A stretch of 19,918 nt of DNA, from positions 1 to 19,918 of the forward strand of contig CALCLY010000037.1 of assembly GCA_937966555.1 (NCBI GenBank), given 5' to 3'. Each line of letters opens with the position of its first letter. Within the stretch, counting starts at the first letter, position 1. The DNA is from CALCLY01 sp900552775 (GTDB taxonomy: Bacteria; Bacillota; Clostridia; UMGS1883; UMGS1540). A model generated the notes under the pieces. It saw only the letters and a list, made by a program, of their open reading frames with translations. It was not told the DNA's origin and did no database searches. Positions 13,701 through 19,918 of the stretch are shown one piece after another. Position numbers and translations under genes: made by a program.

Positions 13701-14658
13701 CTACTTTCGGAATAACCGAGTTGAATGGCTCCATTTTTTGAGTAATAAGACTGAACTGCTCATATGTTAAATGCAAGTATTCTTCTGTCATATAAATATT
13801 TTCGTGTCCCATATAGGCTGACAAATATGGTAGCATTGAATTTGTGTTTACACCATCTTCGATCCATTGTTGTAATCGGTGCACAGCATATGAATGTCGC
13901 AAATCGTGCATTCTCGGACCATTACCACGACCGCCATGCATTATTCCGGCCTTCCAAAGTATGTTTCTGAATTTCGTGTATATGCATTTTTCGCTTAGTG
14001 GATCTCCATGTACATTTGTAAACAACAGCGCATCCGTGTCTGAATTATTATGTACAATATTTATGTATTCAATAATGTGTTTTAATACATCCTCAGACAT
14101 TGGAACATATCTACTTTTTCCGTATTTTGATTTTTCGATATATAGCGTTTGATTTTTAATATTTATGTCACGGATGTGAAGATTGATTGCTTCAGCGCAC
14201 CTTAGTCCACAATAGTATAATAATCTAAAAAATAAAGGAACAACTAAATGGGTATATGTACTTTTCTTTTTTGGATATCGATCAGCAACTTCGAAAAATT
14301 CATTGATTTCAATAACGGAAAAAATATATGGCTTAAAAGCATGAGACTTTTTTGGTATTTCAAAATTACAATAGGATTCCATACCCATGTGTTCACAATA
14401 TTTAGCAAACTCCCTTATAATAATTAAGCGTATCCTAATTGTTGTTTGATTAGCATTGGGATAATTTTCTATCCAAGAGTTTATTAGTTCCTTAGTAATT
14501 ATTGGAGTAGTATACTTGCTTTCGATTACATACTTATCGAAGCATACTAATGCTCTTGATGCATCAGAATATGACCAACCCATACCTTGCTTGAATTTAA
14601 CAAAAGAATAGAGCTTATCAGCGAAAATACTATTAAATTTATCATTACATTTACTCAT
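13684..14658 (-). CDS. ritB: RIT tyrosine recombinase RitB
   Basis: The second recombinase has 324 residues. The ATG at 14658 overlaps the ritA stop codon by eight bases, with GGAGG inside ritA as ribosome binding site. The core-binding domain spans about 10-100. Catalytic residues are Arg153 in CGLRCAEA, Lys178 in EKSKYGKSRYVPM, His251 and Arg254 in HDLRHSYA, His285 in MGH and Tyr294 in TEEYLHL. The insertion QQWIEDGVNTNSMLPYLSAY before the second His matches the shape of the middle RIT enzyme as I remember it. The three proteins are about as different from each other as separate subfamilies, so this is not a recent local triplication. Confidence 0.88.
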   Translation of the reverse strand: MSKCNDKFNSIFADKLYSFVKFKQGMGWSYSDASRALVCFDKYVIESKYTTPIITKELINSWIENYPNANQTTIRIRLIIIREFAKYCEHMGMESYCNFEIPKKSHAFKPYIFSVIEINEFFEVADRYPKKKSTYTHLVVPLFFRLLYYCGLRCAEAINLHIRDINIKNQTLYIEKSKYGKSRYVPMSEDVLKHIIEYINIVHNNSDTDALLFTNVHGDPLSEKCIYTKFRNILWKAGIMHGGRGNGPRMHDLRHSYAVHRLQQWIEDGVNTNSMLPYLSAYMGHENIYMTEEYLHLTYEQFSLITQKMEPFNSVIPKVGDYLG

Positions 14659-15877
14659 ATATTGATACCTCCCAATTTCCAGTTAAAGCACATTCTTTTA
14701 ATTTTTCTATATTTACTTTCAAATAAGGTTTGATTGAATTGGGAGAAATATGACCAAGTATATCCGATATAACAATAGGTTCTACACCATTCTCTAATAA
14801 GGTTGTAGCTAAACTATGACGCAAAGAATGCAAACCGTGATAGGGATGTTCCTCAATGGAAATATTCGCTCGACGCAAATATTTTTGAAAAATAGGGTAT
14901 AAATTTTTCAATCCATCAAATGGTGATATAAGTTTTACAAATAATATATCGGATGATGTGGTAGGGCGTGCATATTTTAAATAGTCAATTAAAGCCTCTC
15001 CGACTTCATTTAACAAGGGTAATTTTACTGGGTTTTTGGTTTTATGTTGAACAAATTCTATAAAACTATTTTCCCAGTTTATATTACTTAAATTTAGTTC
15101 CTGTATATCCTCTGTACGAATCCCATACCTTGCGGCGATAAGTAAAATACAGTAATCACGTTTACCGACAGGGCTATTTCTTTCTACAGTGGATAAAATG
15201 TTTTCTATGTTTTCCGGGGACCATACCTTATTAGGCAATTCTTTATTCGGGTGGTACAGTCGGGGTATAATTAGAGATAAATCTTGATCAATTTGGTCAT
15301 TCAAGTAGATAAGATGTAGAAATGTTTTTAAAATGCCAACCTCTCTTTGCATACTTTTCTTTGTATATCTTATCAAAGAGGCAACATAATCAGAAACCAA
15401 TTCAGGTGTAATATCTTTACATTTTGTCACCCCATTTTTTACAAGATGTTCGGTGATACGATATAATGACCACAACGAACGCTGTATTGTTTCATCAGTA
15501 TTGTTTCGTTGTTTGCATCTATCAATATAATTGGAAATAGCTATTTGAAAATCATCTGTTGTAACCCATATATGGTCATTTTTAGATGACAAAAAACGTC
15601 CAAAAGTGTTGTAATCCCCTAACATACGCATAGAACGAATTATTGAACTTGCCATTTTGCTTTTTGGCCTATTATTCGGGAAATCAAACAAATTATGCAG
15701 AAATTCCGCCGCCATTTGTTCCTCGTAGAATGTTTTGTTATGCATATTACAAAAACGCTCAAATGCTGTCCATGTATCGCTACAGTTAGCGATTGTATCT
15801 GGCCCATACTCCATTTTGGTGCATTCATCCAATGCAGCAACAATTAATACTGATAAATTTAATTTTTGTGTTTTCAC
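14651..15877 (-). CDS. ritA: RIT tyrosine recombinase RitA
   Basis: The first and longest recombinase has 408 residues. It starts at a GTG (15877) that lies six bases after AGGAGGG. It has an extra N-terminal region of about 110 residues (NCSDTWTAFERFCNMHNKTF) before the usual core-binding domain (about 111-200). The catalytic set is Arg254 in YGIRTED, Lys279 or Lys281 in HKTKNPVKLPL, His350 and Arg353 in HSLRHS, His376 in LGH and Tyr385 in SIKPYLK. The promoter lies in the right terminal repeat, about 90 bp upstream. Length order (long, short, medium) and the overlaps with ritB fit the RIT pattern. Confidence 0.9.
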   Translation of the reverse strand: MKTQKLNLSVLIVAALDECTKMEYGPDTIANCSDTWTAFERFCNMHNKTFYEEQMAAEFLHNLFDFPNNRPKSKMASSIIRSMRMLGDYNTFGRFLSSKNDHIWVTTDDFQIAISNYIDRCKQRNNTDETIQRSLWSLYRITEHLVKNGVTKCKDITPELVSDYVASLIRYTKKSMQREVGILKTFLHLIYLNDQIDQDLSLIIPRLYHPNKELPNKVWSPENIENILSTVERNSPVGKRDYCILLIAARYGIRTEDIQELNLSNINWENSFIEFVQHKTKNPVKLPLLNEVGEALIDYLKYARPTTSSDILFVKLISPFDGLKNLYPIFQKYLRRANISIEEHPYHGLHSLRHSLATTLLENGVEPIVISDILGHISPNSIKPYLKVNIEKLKECALTGNWEVSIYE

Positions 15878-15933
15878 AGAAAACCCTCCTACTTGTATTA
15901 TTAATTTAGCAATAATGCTTGAGGGTATTATAT

Positions 15934-16024
15934 AATATTATGTTGAGAAAGAAAATAGACAAATCAAGTATTATAAGGCGTTGTCTATTTCTGCTCAACA
16001 TAATATTTTAGCTTAGATAATATA
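15934..16024. repeat. RIT right terminal inverted repeat (91 bp)
   Basis: This is the exact reverse complement of 12576-12666, with the same nested palindromes. It lies 57 bp upstream of ritA and contains the rit promoter. Confidence 0.95.
15970..15998 (-). promoter_or_regulatory. Promoter of ritABC inside the right terminal repeat
   Basis: On the minus strand TTGAGC (15998-15993) and TATAAT (15975-15970) are 17 bp apart. The -10 lies at the centre of the nested palindrome, so bound recombinase would block polymerase. Confidence 0.65.
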
Positions 16025-16035
16025 AATTACTGCTG

Positions 16036-16182
16036 TTACCGCCGTTTGGTCTGTACCTTTGCTCTTTGCCGATAAACCCTGCCCTGCTTTTTGAGTTTCT
16101 CACCCTGTCCTTGCAGCATAGCCACAATATCTATACCGCTTGCCCTTTGGAGCTGCTCATCGGAAAATCTTTTCTTTTTCAA
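16036..16182 (-). pseudogene. N-terminal fragment of a probable DUF3991/toprim (primase-type) protein
   Basis: A TTG start at 16182 follows GAGGTG and lies seven bases after the relaxase relic's stop. The 48 residues KKKRFSDEQLQRASGIDIV, AMLQGQGEKLKKQGRVYRQ and a basic tail resemble the first 40 residues of the DUF3991/toprim proteins that accompany clostridial relaxases (RFT-EQ...ANS-DLV-LQ-QGE-LKR-GREY). After GRVY the expected zinc/HD-type continuation is missing and a stop occurs 12 bp outside the RIT repeat. The truncation is therefore next to the insertion, but the stop codon itself is not in the element. The assignment rests on a short motif. Confidence 0.5.
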
Positions 16183-16189
16183 AACACAA

Positions 16190-16983
16190 TCACCTCATTT
16201 TCATACCAAAACTCTGCTTTTTCCTGATGATATGTTTTCTTTTCTTAGAGTCAACAATGGTTTTGTAAAATCCTTCCGTTTTTCTTTCCGTATCGTTTTC
16301 AATGATACTTGCAAGTCTGCAAAACAAATTTGCGGCAGAGGATATAACTTTCGGATTTATATTTTTTACCCGACTGTCCGTATCGGCTTTCGGATTATCG
16401 GTTGCAGGTTCTTTATATTCGCCGTTTTCGTCATTCTCCGGTTCTTTGTTTTCCGTTTCTTCATCAACAAAAATGCGACTGTCTCCGAGCTTTTCAGCCT
16501 CCGAAACAATCGCATTTTTCAACTTTTTGAATTCTCTATTCTCCCAAAGCGGTGCAAACTCAACATCTTTACCCGTATAAATTCCGTATATTTTCCGCTG
16601 CAATATACACCATTCGTTATACAGCCTCTGCACATCTTCGTCCTTTGAAATGATTTTCAGAATTTCATCAACTTCTTTTTTTACCTTCGGCGGCAGATAA
16701 CCGTACACCTTTTTTCCTTTGCAGTGTTTTAGGCTGATCGAAAGATTAACAAGCATCTCACACAATTCAGACTGCGAGTAATCTTTTTCTCGGATACTGT
16801 CTGCCAGTGCTTTTATTTTCGCCCTTGTTTCTTCCGCCAGCTTTTCTCTCGCTTTCGTTTTGTCATCATAAGATACTGCGGTATTTGAAATCGTTTGTCA
16901 TAGCAATAGATATAAAGGTCGTAGTTTCCGTCATCCGAAATTGTCCTGATATCGTACTCATAATTTTCACTTTCAACAAACAT
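16190..16983 (-). pseudogene. Frameshifted gene with a MobP3-type relaxase C-terminal region
   Basis: The first part starts at the ATG at 16983, overlapping the stop of the gene before it, and reads ESENYEYDIRTISDDGNYDL then YIYCYDKRFQ. It then loses frame at the AAA run 16884-16886; adding one A gives RFQNTAVSYDDKTKAREKLA, and the frame stays open to 16190. The downstream part (KGKKVYGYLPPKVKKEVDEI, VQRLYNEW, EFKKLKNAIVSEAEKLG) resembles the helical C-terminal region of MobP3-type relaxases of clostridial conjugative elements, followed by an acidic linker and a basic tail (KKRKHIIRKKQS). The HUH nuclease part is absent, so it cannot nick DNA. The frameshift may be real or a homopolymer sequencing error. 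Confidence 0.6.
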
Positions 16984-17245
16984 TCCGTGCGAATTGCTTT
17001 CGGGCTGCCGCATCAAGCATATCAACATACTCGAAAATCGCTATGCCGTATTTGTCATTCAGCATTTTCAAGTCTTTGATACTAATGTGCTTAACTTCTT
17101 TTTTCGCTCTTGCCGCAGTTTCCGATATATCAATAACAACTTTCCTTTTATCGGCAGCCTCACCGTAAGAGTCAGCCGTGCAAATTATATGCTCCGCCAA
17201 AAGACCGATCCCCCTTAATATTTCTTTCCCTTCATTGCTTACCAT
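16973..17245 (-). CDS. Conjugative-element protein of unknown function, 90 residues
   Basis: The start is the ATG at 17245 behind AGGAGG (seven bases); a frame open further upstream has no ribosome binding site. The protein (MVSNEGKEILRGIGLLAEHI... ending KQFARNVC) is mostly helical, with a central ISETAARAKKEVKHISIKDL and a C-terminal YGIAIFEYVDMLDAAARKQF. It has no membrane segment. Its last 11 bases overlap the start of the relaxase-like relic, so the two were expressed together. The family is not recognised. Confidence 0.6.
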   Translation of the reverse strand: MVSNEGKEILRGIGLLAEHIICTADSYGEAADKRKVVIDISETAARAKKEVKHISIKDLKMLNDKYGIAIFEYVDMLDAAARKQFARNVC

Positions 17246-17270
17246 AACTTTTCCTCCTGTTTTTGACCAC

Positions 17271-17304
17271 AAAAAAAACGGTACATTTTTTTCAGAACAT
17301 ACCG
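17271..17304 (-). terminator. Intrinsic terminator after the ribbon-helix-helix gene
   Basis: On the minus strand CGGTA (17304-17300) and TACCG (17283-17279) close a 16-base loop, followed by eight T (17278-17271). The hairpin starts two bases after the stop codon of the gene at 17306. Its design (short stem, 16-base loop, T8) is the same as at 19583-19617. Confidence 0.65.
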
Positions 17305-17305
17305 C

Positions 17306-17716
17306 CTACATAGTTATTTCAATTTTTTCCTGTTTTGTTTCAATTCCAAGCGCATCGTATCGCTCCCGCATATATTCCGCAGGAGACATTTCAAGCGCCC
17401 GTCCTGCTGCTCCGTATGACGGAAGACCGTTTTCATTCTTAAATTCTGTCTGTTTCGGAATCTTACCGGTTCGGAGCATAAAGTCGTCAATAGCCTCCAT
17501 AACCTCCGGCTTGTCCCAAACTTTTTGCCCGTCAGTGTGTTTTATGTCGAGGTTCTTATCCTGCTCTGCCTTCTGCTGCATCCACTGCCCCAATTCTCGG
17601 CTTAAAATTTCACTGATATACTTCTGTTTCGTAATCTTTGTTTCCTCAACAAACTCATCAAGCTTGTCAAACAGCTTGCCGTCAATTTTAACGGCTAAAA
17701 TTCTGCTCTCCGACAT
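17306..17716 (-). CDS. Ribbon-helix-helix-like DNA-binding protein
   Basis: The product has 136 residues with the ATG at 17716 behind GGAGGTG. The N-terminus has the strand-helix-helix layout of RHH proteins: SRILAVKIDGKLFDKLDEFV, then EETKITKQKYISEILSRELG. The C-terminal part (KPEVMEAIDDFMLRTGKIP, then GLPSYGAAGRALEMSPAEYM and RERYD) resembles a compact helical DNA-binding unit in which GLPSY-type turns recur. In conjugative elements, RHH proteins act as relaxosome accessory factors or as operon repressors; either fits its place between the ArdA-like gene (18 bp upstream) and the mobilisation genes. Confidence 0.7.
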   Translation of the reverse strand: MSESRILAVKIDGKLFDKLDEFVEETKITKQKYISEILSRELGQWMQQKAEQDKNLDIKHTDGQKVWDKPEVMEAIDDFMLRTGKIPKQTEFKNENGLPSYGAAGRALEMSPAEYMRERYDALGIETKQEKIEITM

Positions 17717-17734
17717 TTTTTCACCTCCCTCATT

Positions 17735-18877
17735 CTACATTCCACCCATTGTCATTTCCTCTGACTGATTATCCTCGCCCAATATTTCTGCGAGCGTCAA
17801 GCCTTCAAGCAAAACGGCGCCGTTATCACAAAATTTACAGTCACATTCATTCATGACAGATTCGGCATACTGTTCAAACATAAAAAACTCCTCAATATCT
17901 TCATCTATATAGTAGTCATCGTTTTCATCTATTAAAGCCCGACCTAACCCTTCTTTATCGTATACATTATCAAAATATCGGAAGTTGTCTATGTTATCTT
18001 CAAGTTTTATGATTGATGCACTGTCGTATCTGTCCGCAAAATCAATAACAGCCTCCAGCTTGTCAAGTTCATTGTTTTTTTCTGCCCTTTCAACTGCGCG
18101 AAGCACATTATTTGCCGCATACAGATTTTCGCTTGCTGTAATATCCTGTATTCTTTCAAACCACAGATTATCCGTTTCTTTATCCTCTAACTTGATACTG
18201 CATTCATCAGTATTTGTTGCTCCGAGTCTTTTCAATGCTTTTTTTATTGCAAGTTCATGTGTCGGCAAATACAAATATTCTGTTCTGTCTTCTTTTTCCA
18301 GCTCAGCAAAAATCCTGCATTGGTCATAAAGGTATTCCGGGAAATTATGCCCGTCATATTCATTTATGAACTTCGCTCCCTCGTGTTCAAACAGCATTCC
18401 TTTTTCAGTCACTTTACCTTTTCCTGAATTCATAAGCTCCCTTCCTATTTTAGCGAGATCAGCATTTTCCATCTCACCTGGATTCCACCCGATATGTACT
18501 GCCTTAAAATGTGTCCTTCCGATGCTTTCCATACTGCTCATATCCTGCACAAGCGTGTAATTATGTATGTTATATGTAACATTGATTATCTCCGTAAGAC
18601 TATGCGGCGCTCTTGCTTCGCACACGGCTTCAAATGTATTTAATTCATTCCTGTCAAAGCCGTCAAGGCGTTTTGCAAGAAAGTTAAGTTCATCGGCATC
18701 AACAAAATCGGTTACGAGCCGTTTTAATGCGGCATAGTTCGTTCCTACCATATACTGACTTGTTTTTAACTTATCCTCAACCCCCAATTCATCAAACTTT
18801 GCTGACAAAAATTCCTCATTGCAAGGGAATTCTATGGTTGTTTGATTTTCCTCAAATCTAAAATCAACGGTAAACAT
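17735..18877 (-). CDS. ArdA-like antirestriction protein
   Basis: The product has 380 residues with the ATG at 18877 behind AAAGGGAG. It is strongly acidic, as expected for a DNA mimic. The N-terminal half holds ADELNFLAKRLDGFDRNEL, EIINVTYNIHNYTLVQD and SIGRTHFKAVHIG, as in the long ArdA-type proteins of clostridial elements. The C-terminal part (about 265-350: LEAVIDFADRYDSASIIKLE, FRYFDNVYDKEGLGRALIDE, EEFFMFEQYAESVM) looks like the ArdA core (PF07275). ArdA binds type I restriction enzymes and protects incoming DNA during conjugation. A C-terminal CDCKFCDNGA stretch is unusual. It is the middle gene of a three-gene unit (19553 to 17306). Classical ArdA has about 165 residues, so this is a long variant. 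Confidence 0.75.
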   Translation of the reverse strand: MFTVDFRFEENQTTIEFPCNEEFLSAKFDELGVEDKLKTSQYMVGTNYAALKRLVTDFVDADELNFLAKRLDGFDRNELNTFEAVCEARAPHSLTEIINVTYNIHNYTLVQDMSSMESIGRTHFKAVHIGWNPGEMENADLAKIGRELMNSGKGKVTEKGMLFEHEGAKFINEYDGHNFPEYLYDQCRIFAELEKEDRTEYLYLPTHELAIKKALKRLGATNTDECSIKLEDKETDNLWFERIQDITASENLYAANNVLRAVERAEKNNELDKLEAVIDFADRYDSASIIKLEDNIDNFRYFDNVYDKEGLGRALIDENDDYYIDEDIEEFFMFEQYAESVMNECDCKFCDNGAVLLEGLTLAEILGEDNQSEEMTMGGM

Positions 18878-18893
18878 TTAACTCTCCCTTTCG

Positions 18894-19553
18894 CTACATT
18901 TTTTGTTCTTGCTGCTGATCCTGCTCATCAAGCGTTGTCAGCCGTTCATCAAAATCGGGAATACTTTCTTTTAGTTTTTCCTTCACATCGGCAAGTATAT
19001 TTTCAACATCGCTGCTTAATTCAAATCCGGCAGACAATGCATCTTCAACACATCTGTATAATTCAAACCGTTCATCAGCAGAGAATATTTGACTTTCAGG
19101 CAATAACTCTGATCGTTTTACAAAATCCTCTTTTGCTCTTTCGTAATCTTCATAATAGTGTCCGTGATCTAAACTGTTGTTTTTACAGTCCCAAGTCACA
19201 AATTCAAAGCTGCCGTTACTATGCTCCGTTCCGGCAAGAACAACATCGTTATACTCCAGCAGTTTTTTGTACGGTGGATTAAGGTCAACCGCCGTTAATT
19301 CCGGACTGTTATCCATCACTTTAAGAAACTCTTTTGTGTTGCGTACATCATTCTCTATTTTGCCATGAAGCTTGTTAACGATATTTGAGTATTGTTTGCC
19401 GGCTGAATAAAAGATACCGCCTTTACTGTCAATTTTGAAAATAACTTTATCACCATCTAAAATCTCAATGCTGTCATCTGCAAGTTTCACCTCCTGTTCT
19501 AATTGATTTTCAAGCTTAGTGTACATCTGTTGTAAAAATTTTTTCTCATTCAT
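18894..19553 (-). CDS. Mobile-element protein of unknown function, 219 residues
   Basis: I chose the second ATG (19553) because AAAGGA lies eight bases before it; the upstream ATG at 19562 almost touches the ribosome binding site. The protein is acidic (LADDSIEILDGDKVIFKIDS) with a middle segment VVLAGTEHSNGSFEFVTWDC and LDHGHYYEDYERAKEDFVKR. That segment resembles short LPD/DUF domains of clostridial element proteins that sit beside ArdA-like genes. A Gln-rich tail (EQDQQQEQKM) ends it. It lies 16 bp before the ArdA-like gene and is probably cotranscribed. A role in antirestriction or entry is a guess from position only. Confidence 0.6.
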   Translation of the reverse strand: MNEKKFLQQMYTKLENQLEQEVKLADDSIEILDGDKVIFKIDSKGGIFYSAGKQYSNIVNKLHGKIENDVRNTKEFLKVMDNSPELTAVDLNPPYKKLLEYNDVVLAGTEHSNGSFEFVTWDCKNNSLDHGHYYEDYERAKEDFVKRSELLPESQIFSADERFELYRCVEDALSAGFELSSDVENILADVKEKLKESIPDFDERLTTLDEQDQQQEQKM

Positions 19554-19582
19554 TTTTTTCATCCTTTCATTTTTGGAAATAC

Positions 19583-19617
19583 AAAAAAAACGATAATCTC
19601 TATTTAGAAACTATCGT
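19583..19617 (-). terminator. Hairpin with T8 in the leader of the 219-residue protein gene
   Basis: On the minus strand ACGATA (19617-19612) and TATCGT (19595-19590) close a 16-base loop and run into seven to eight T (19590-19583). It lies about 30 bp before the start codon, so it acts either as an upstream terminator protecting the operon or as an attenuator in its leader. Confidence 0.6.
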
Positions 19618-19730
19618 CTTAATTTATCCATATTAAGTTGTGTTACGGTTCAAAACCATTATGTTATACATTGCATCTGTTTTGTACATTAGCGTTTTTT
19701 GAATTGATTTTATATTTGATTTTTTACGGT

Positions 19731-19766
19731 GTCCCCGGTTCAAGTCCGGTCAAACCGGTGGGTGCA
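19731..19766 (+). other. tRNA-like T-arm relic
   Basis: CCGG-TTCAAGT-CCGG at 19735-19749 has the exact form of a tRNA T stem-loop on the plus strand and is followed by CAAACCGGTGGGTGCA. No D-arm or anticodon arm precedes it, so it is not a gene. Such T-arm pieces are common at integration sites of elements that target tRNA 3' ends. Confidence 0.4.
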
Positions 19767-19807
19767 TCTACTGTTTTTTAGTCAAATCGAATTTTTCAAA
19801 AATGCTC

Positions 19808-19829
19808 AAAAACCGCATAAGAATGCGGT
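19808..19829 (-). terminator. Terminator downstream of tRNA-Asn
   Basis: On the minus strand ACCGCAT (19829-19823) pairs with ATGCGGT (19818-19812) around TCTT and runs into four to five T. It is correctly placed 35 bp after the tRNA 3' end. Confidence 0.75.
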
Positions 19830-19862
19830 CAAAACAGATTGCATCTATTTTGACCGCTTTTT
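19825..19862 (+). terminator. Plus-strand terminator, alternative to the minus-strand one
   Basis: GCGGTCAAAA (19825-19834) pairs with TTTTGACCGC (19848-19857) around 13 bases and is followed by TTTTT (19858-19862). It shares GCGGT with the minus-strand terminator hairpin, so only one can form in a given RNA. Confidence 0.65.
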
Positions 19863-19863
19863 C

Positions 19864-19918
19864 TGGCTCCCCAAGTTGGACTCGAACCAACGACCCTGCG
19901 GTTAACAGCCGCATGCTC
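19864..19918 (-). tRNA. tRNA-Asn (GTT), 5' part beyond the right edge
   Basis: Read on the minus strand, the visible part has the end of the D-arm (GAGCATGC...), the anticodon arm GCGGCTGTTAACCGC with anticodon GTT, the T-arm GTTGG-TTCGAGT-CCAAC, the acceptor strand TTGGGGA and an encoded GCCA 3' end at 19867-19864. About 20 bases at the 5' end are outside the window. tRNA genes are common integration sites for conjugative elements, and the element-like genes begin about 310 bp away. Confidence 0.93.

Larger units (their letters stand above)
12576..16024 (-). mobile_element. RIT element: three tyrosine recombinases between 91-bp inverted repeats
   Basis: This 3449-bp unit contains only three consecutive, overlapping tyrosine recombinase genes (ritA, ritB, ritC), all leftward, and its ends are perfect 91-bp inverted repeats. 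That is the defining layout of a recombinase-in-trio (RIT) element. All three enzymes keep their R, K, HxxR, H and Y residues and no frame is broken, so it may still be active. The genes fill the element: ritC stops 12 bp from the left repeat and ritA starts 57 bp from the right one. It sits inside a decayed conjugative element and separates the DUF3560 gene from the relaxase-like relic. It looks AT-richer than its neighbours. Confidence 0.9.
19554..19863. other. Non-coding region between element genes and tRNA-Asn
   Basis: No gene is visible here. It holds three hairpins annotated separately, a tRNA-like T-arm and three related short sequences: TTGCATCTGTTTTGTAC at 19671, GTGCATCTACTGTTTTTTA at 19762 and ATTGCATCTATTTTGAC at 19838. 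These could be remains of attachment or recombination sites. Confidence 0.4.

Noticed and set aside
12576..16024. Tn554-type transposon
   Set aside because: Tn554 carries two tyrosine recombinases of different size plus a small TnpC and lacks terminal inverted repeats. Here there are three full recombinases and 91-bp inverted repeats, the RIT layout.
12576..16024. CRISPR or invertible-switch cassette
   Set aside because: Only two inverted copies exist, with no spacer series. The segment between them is filled by recombinase genes rather than a promoter or variable coding piece, although inversion between the ends is formally possible.
19731..19766. Complete tRNA gene on the plus strand
   Set aside because: Only a T stem-loop is recognisable; there is no D-arm, anticodon arm or matching acceptor strand upstream.

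Overview
The window looks like a chromosomal segment of a low-to-moderate-GC Gram-positive bacterium of the Clostridia, plausibly a gut Oscillospiraceae/Lachnospiraceae-type organism. The evidence is the strong AGGAGG ribosome binding sites, lipobox and Gram-positive signal peptides, several S-layer-homology (SLH) wall anchors, copper-amine-oxidase-like 'stalk' domains, and clostridial conjugative-element genes (DUF3560, an ArdA-like protein, a relaxase tail). No species can be named from the sequence. Almost every gene is on the minus strand.

Positions 1-7130 hold a cell-surface cluster. Read in the direction of transcription (right to left), a good promoter at 7099-7127 drives a leader of about 230 nt with a 28-codon ORF, then a 792-residue secreted PepSY(x8)-SLH(x3) protein closed by a terminator at 4255-4284. 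A second transcription unit follows: a lipoprotein, a 53-residue two-helix membrane protein, a membrane-tethered PstS-like binding protein, a stalk-domain/DUF4829-like protein, and an SLH protein that runs off the left edge. The last two genes start with a perfect 53-bp direct repeat covering the ribosome binding site and signal-peptide start.

Positions 7339-11460 hold a fragment of a large serine recombinase on the plus strand. Facing it is a minus-strand unit: XRE regulator, PNPOx-like flavoprotein, a 31-codon ORF, a 102-residue membrane protein, a frameshifted stalk-protein relic and an M28 metallopeptidase fused to three SLH domains.

Positions 11465-19620 look like a decaying integrative/conjugative element (DUF3560, a probable primase-type fragment, a frameshifted relaxase-like C-terminus, a small protein, a ribbon-helix-helix-like protein, an ArdA-like antirestriction protein and one unknown). 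An apparently intact 3449-bp RIT element (recombinase in trio) sits inside it at 12576-16024. It has three overlapping tyrosine recombinase genes, all with complete catalytic residues, between 91-bp perfect inverted repeats. Each repeat is itself a nested palindrome and carries an inward-facing sigma-A-like promoter. This is the most interesting system in the window.

The right edge (19554-19918) holds hairpins, a tRNA-like T-arm relic and the 3' part of a tRNA-Asn on the minus strand. All family names come from reading motifs by eye; no similarity search was run.
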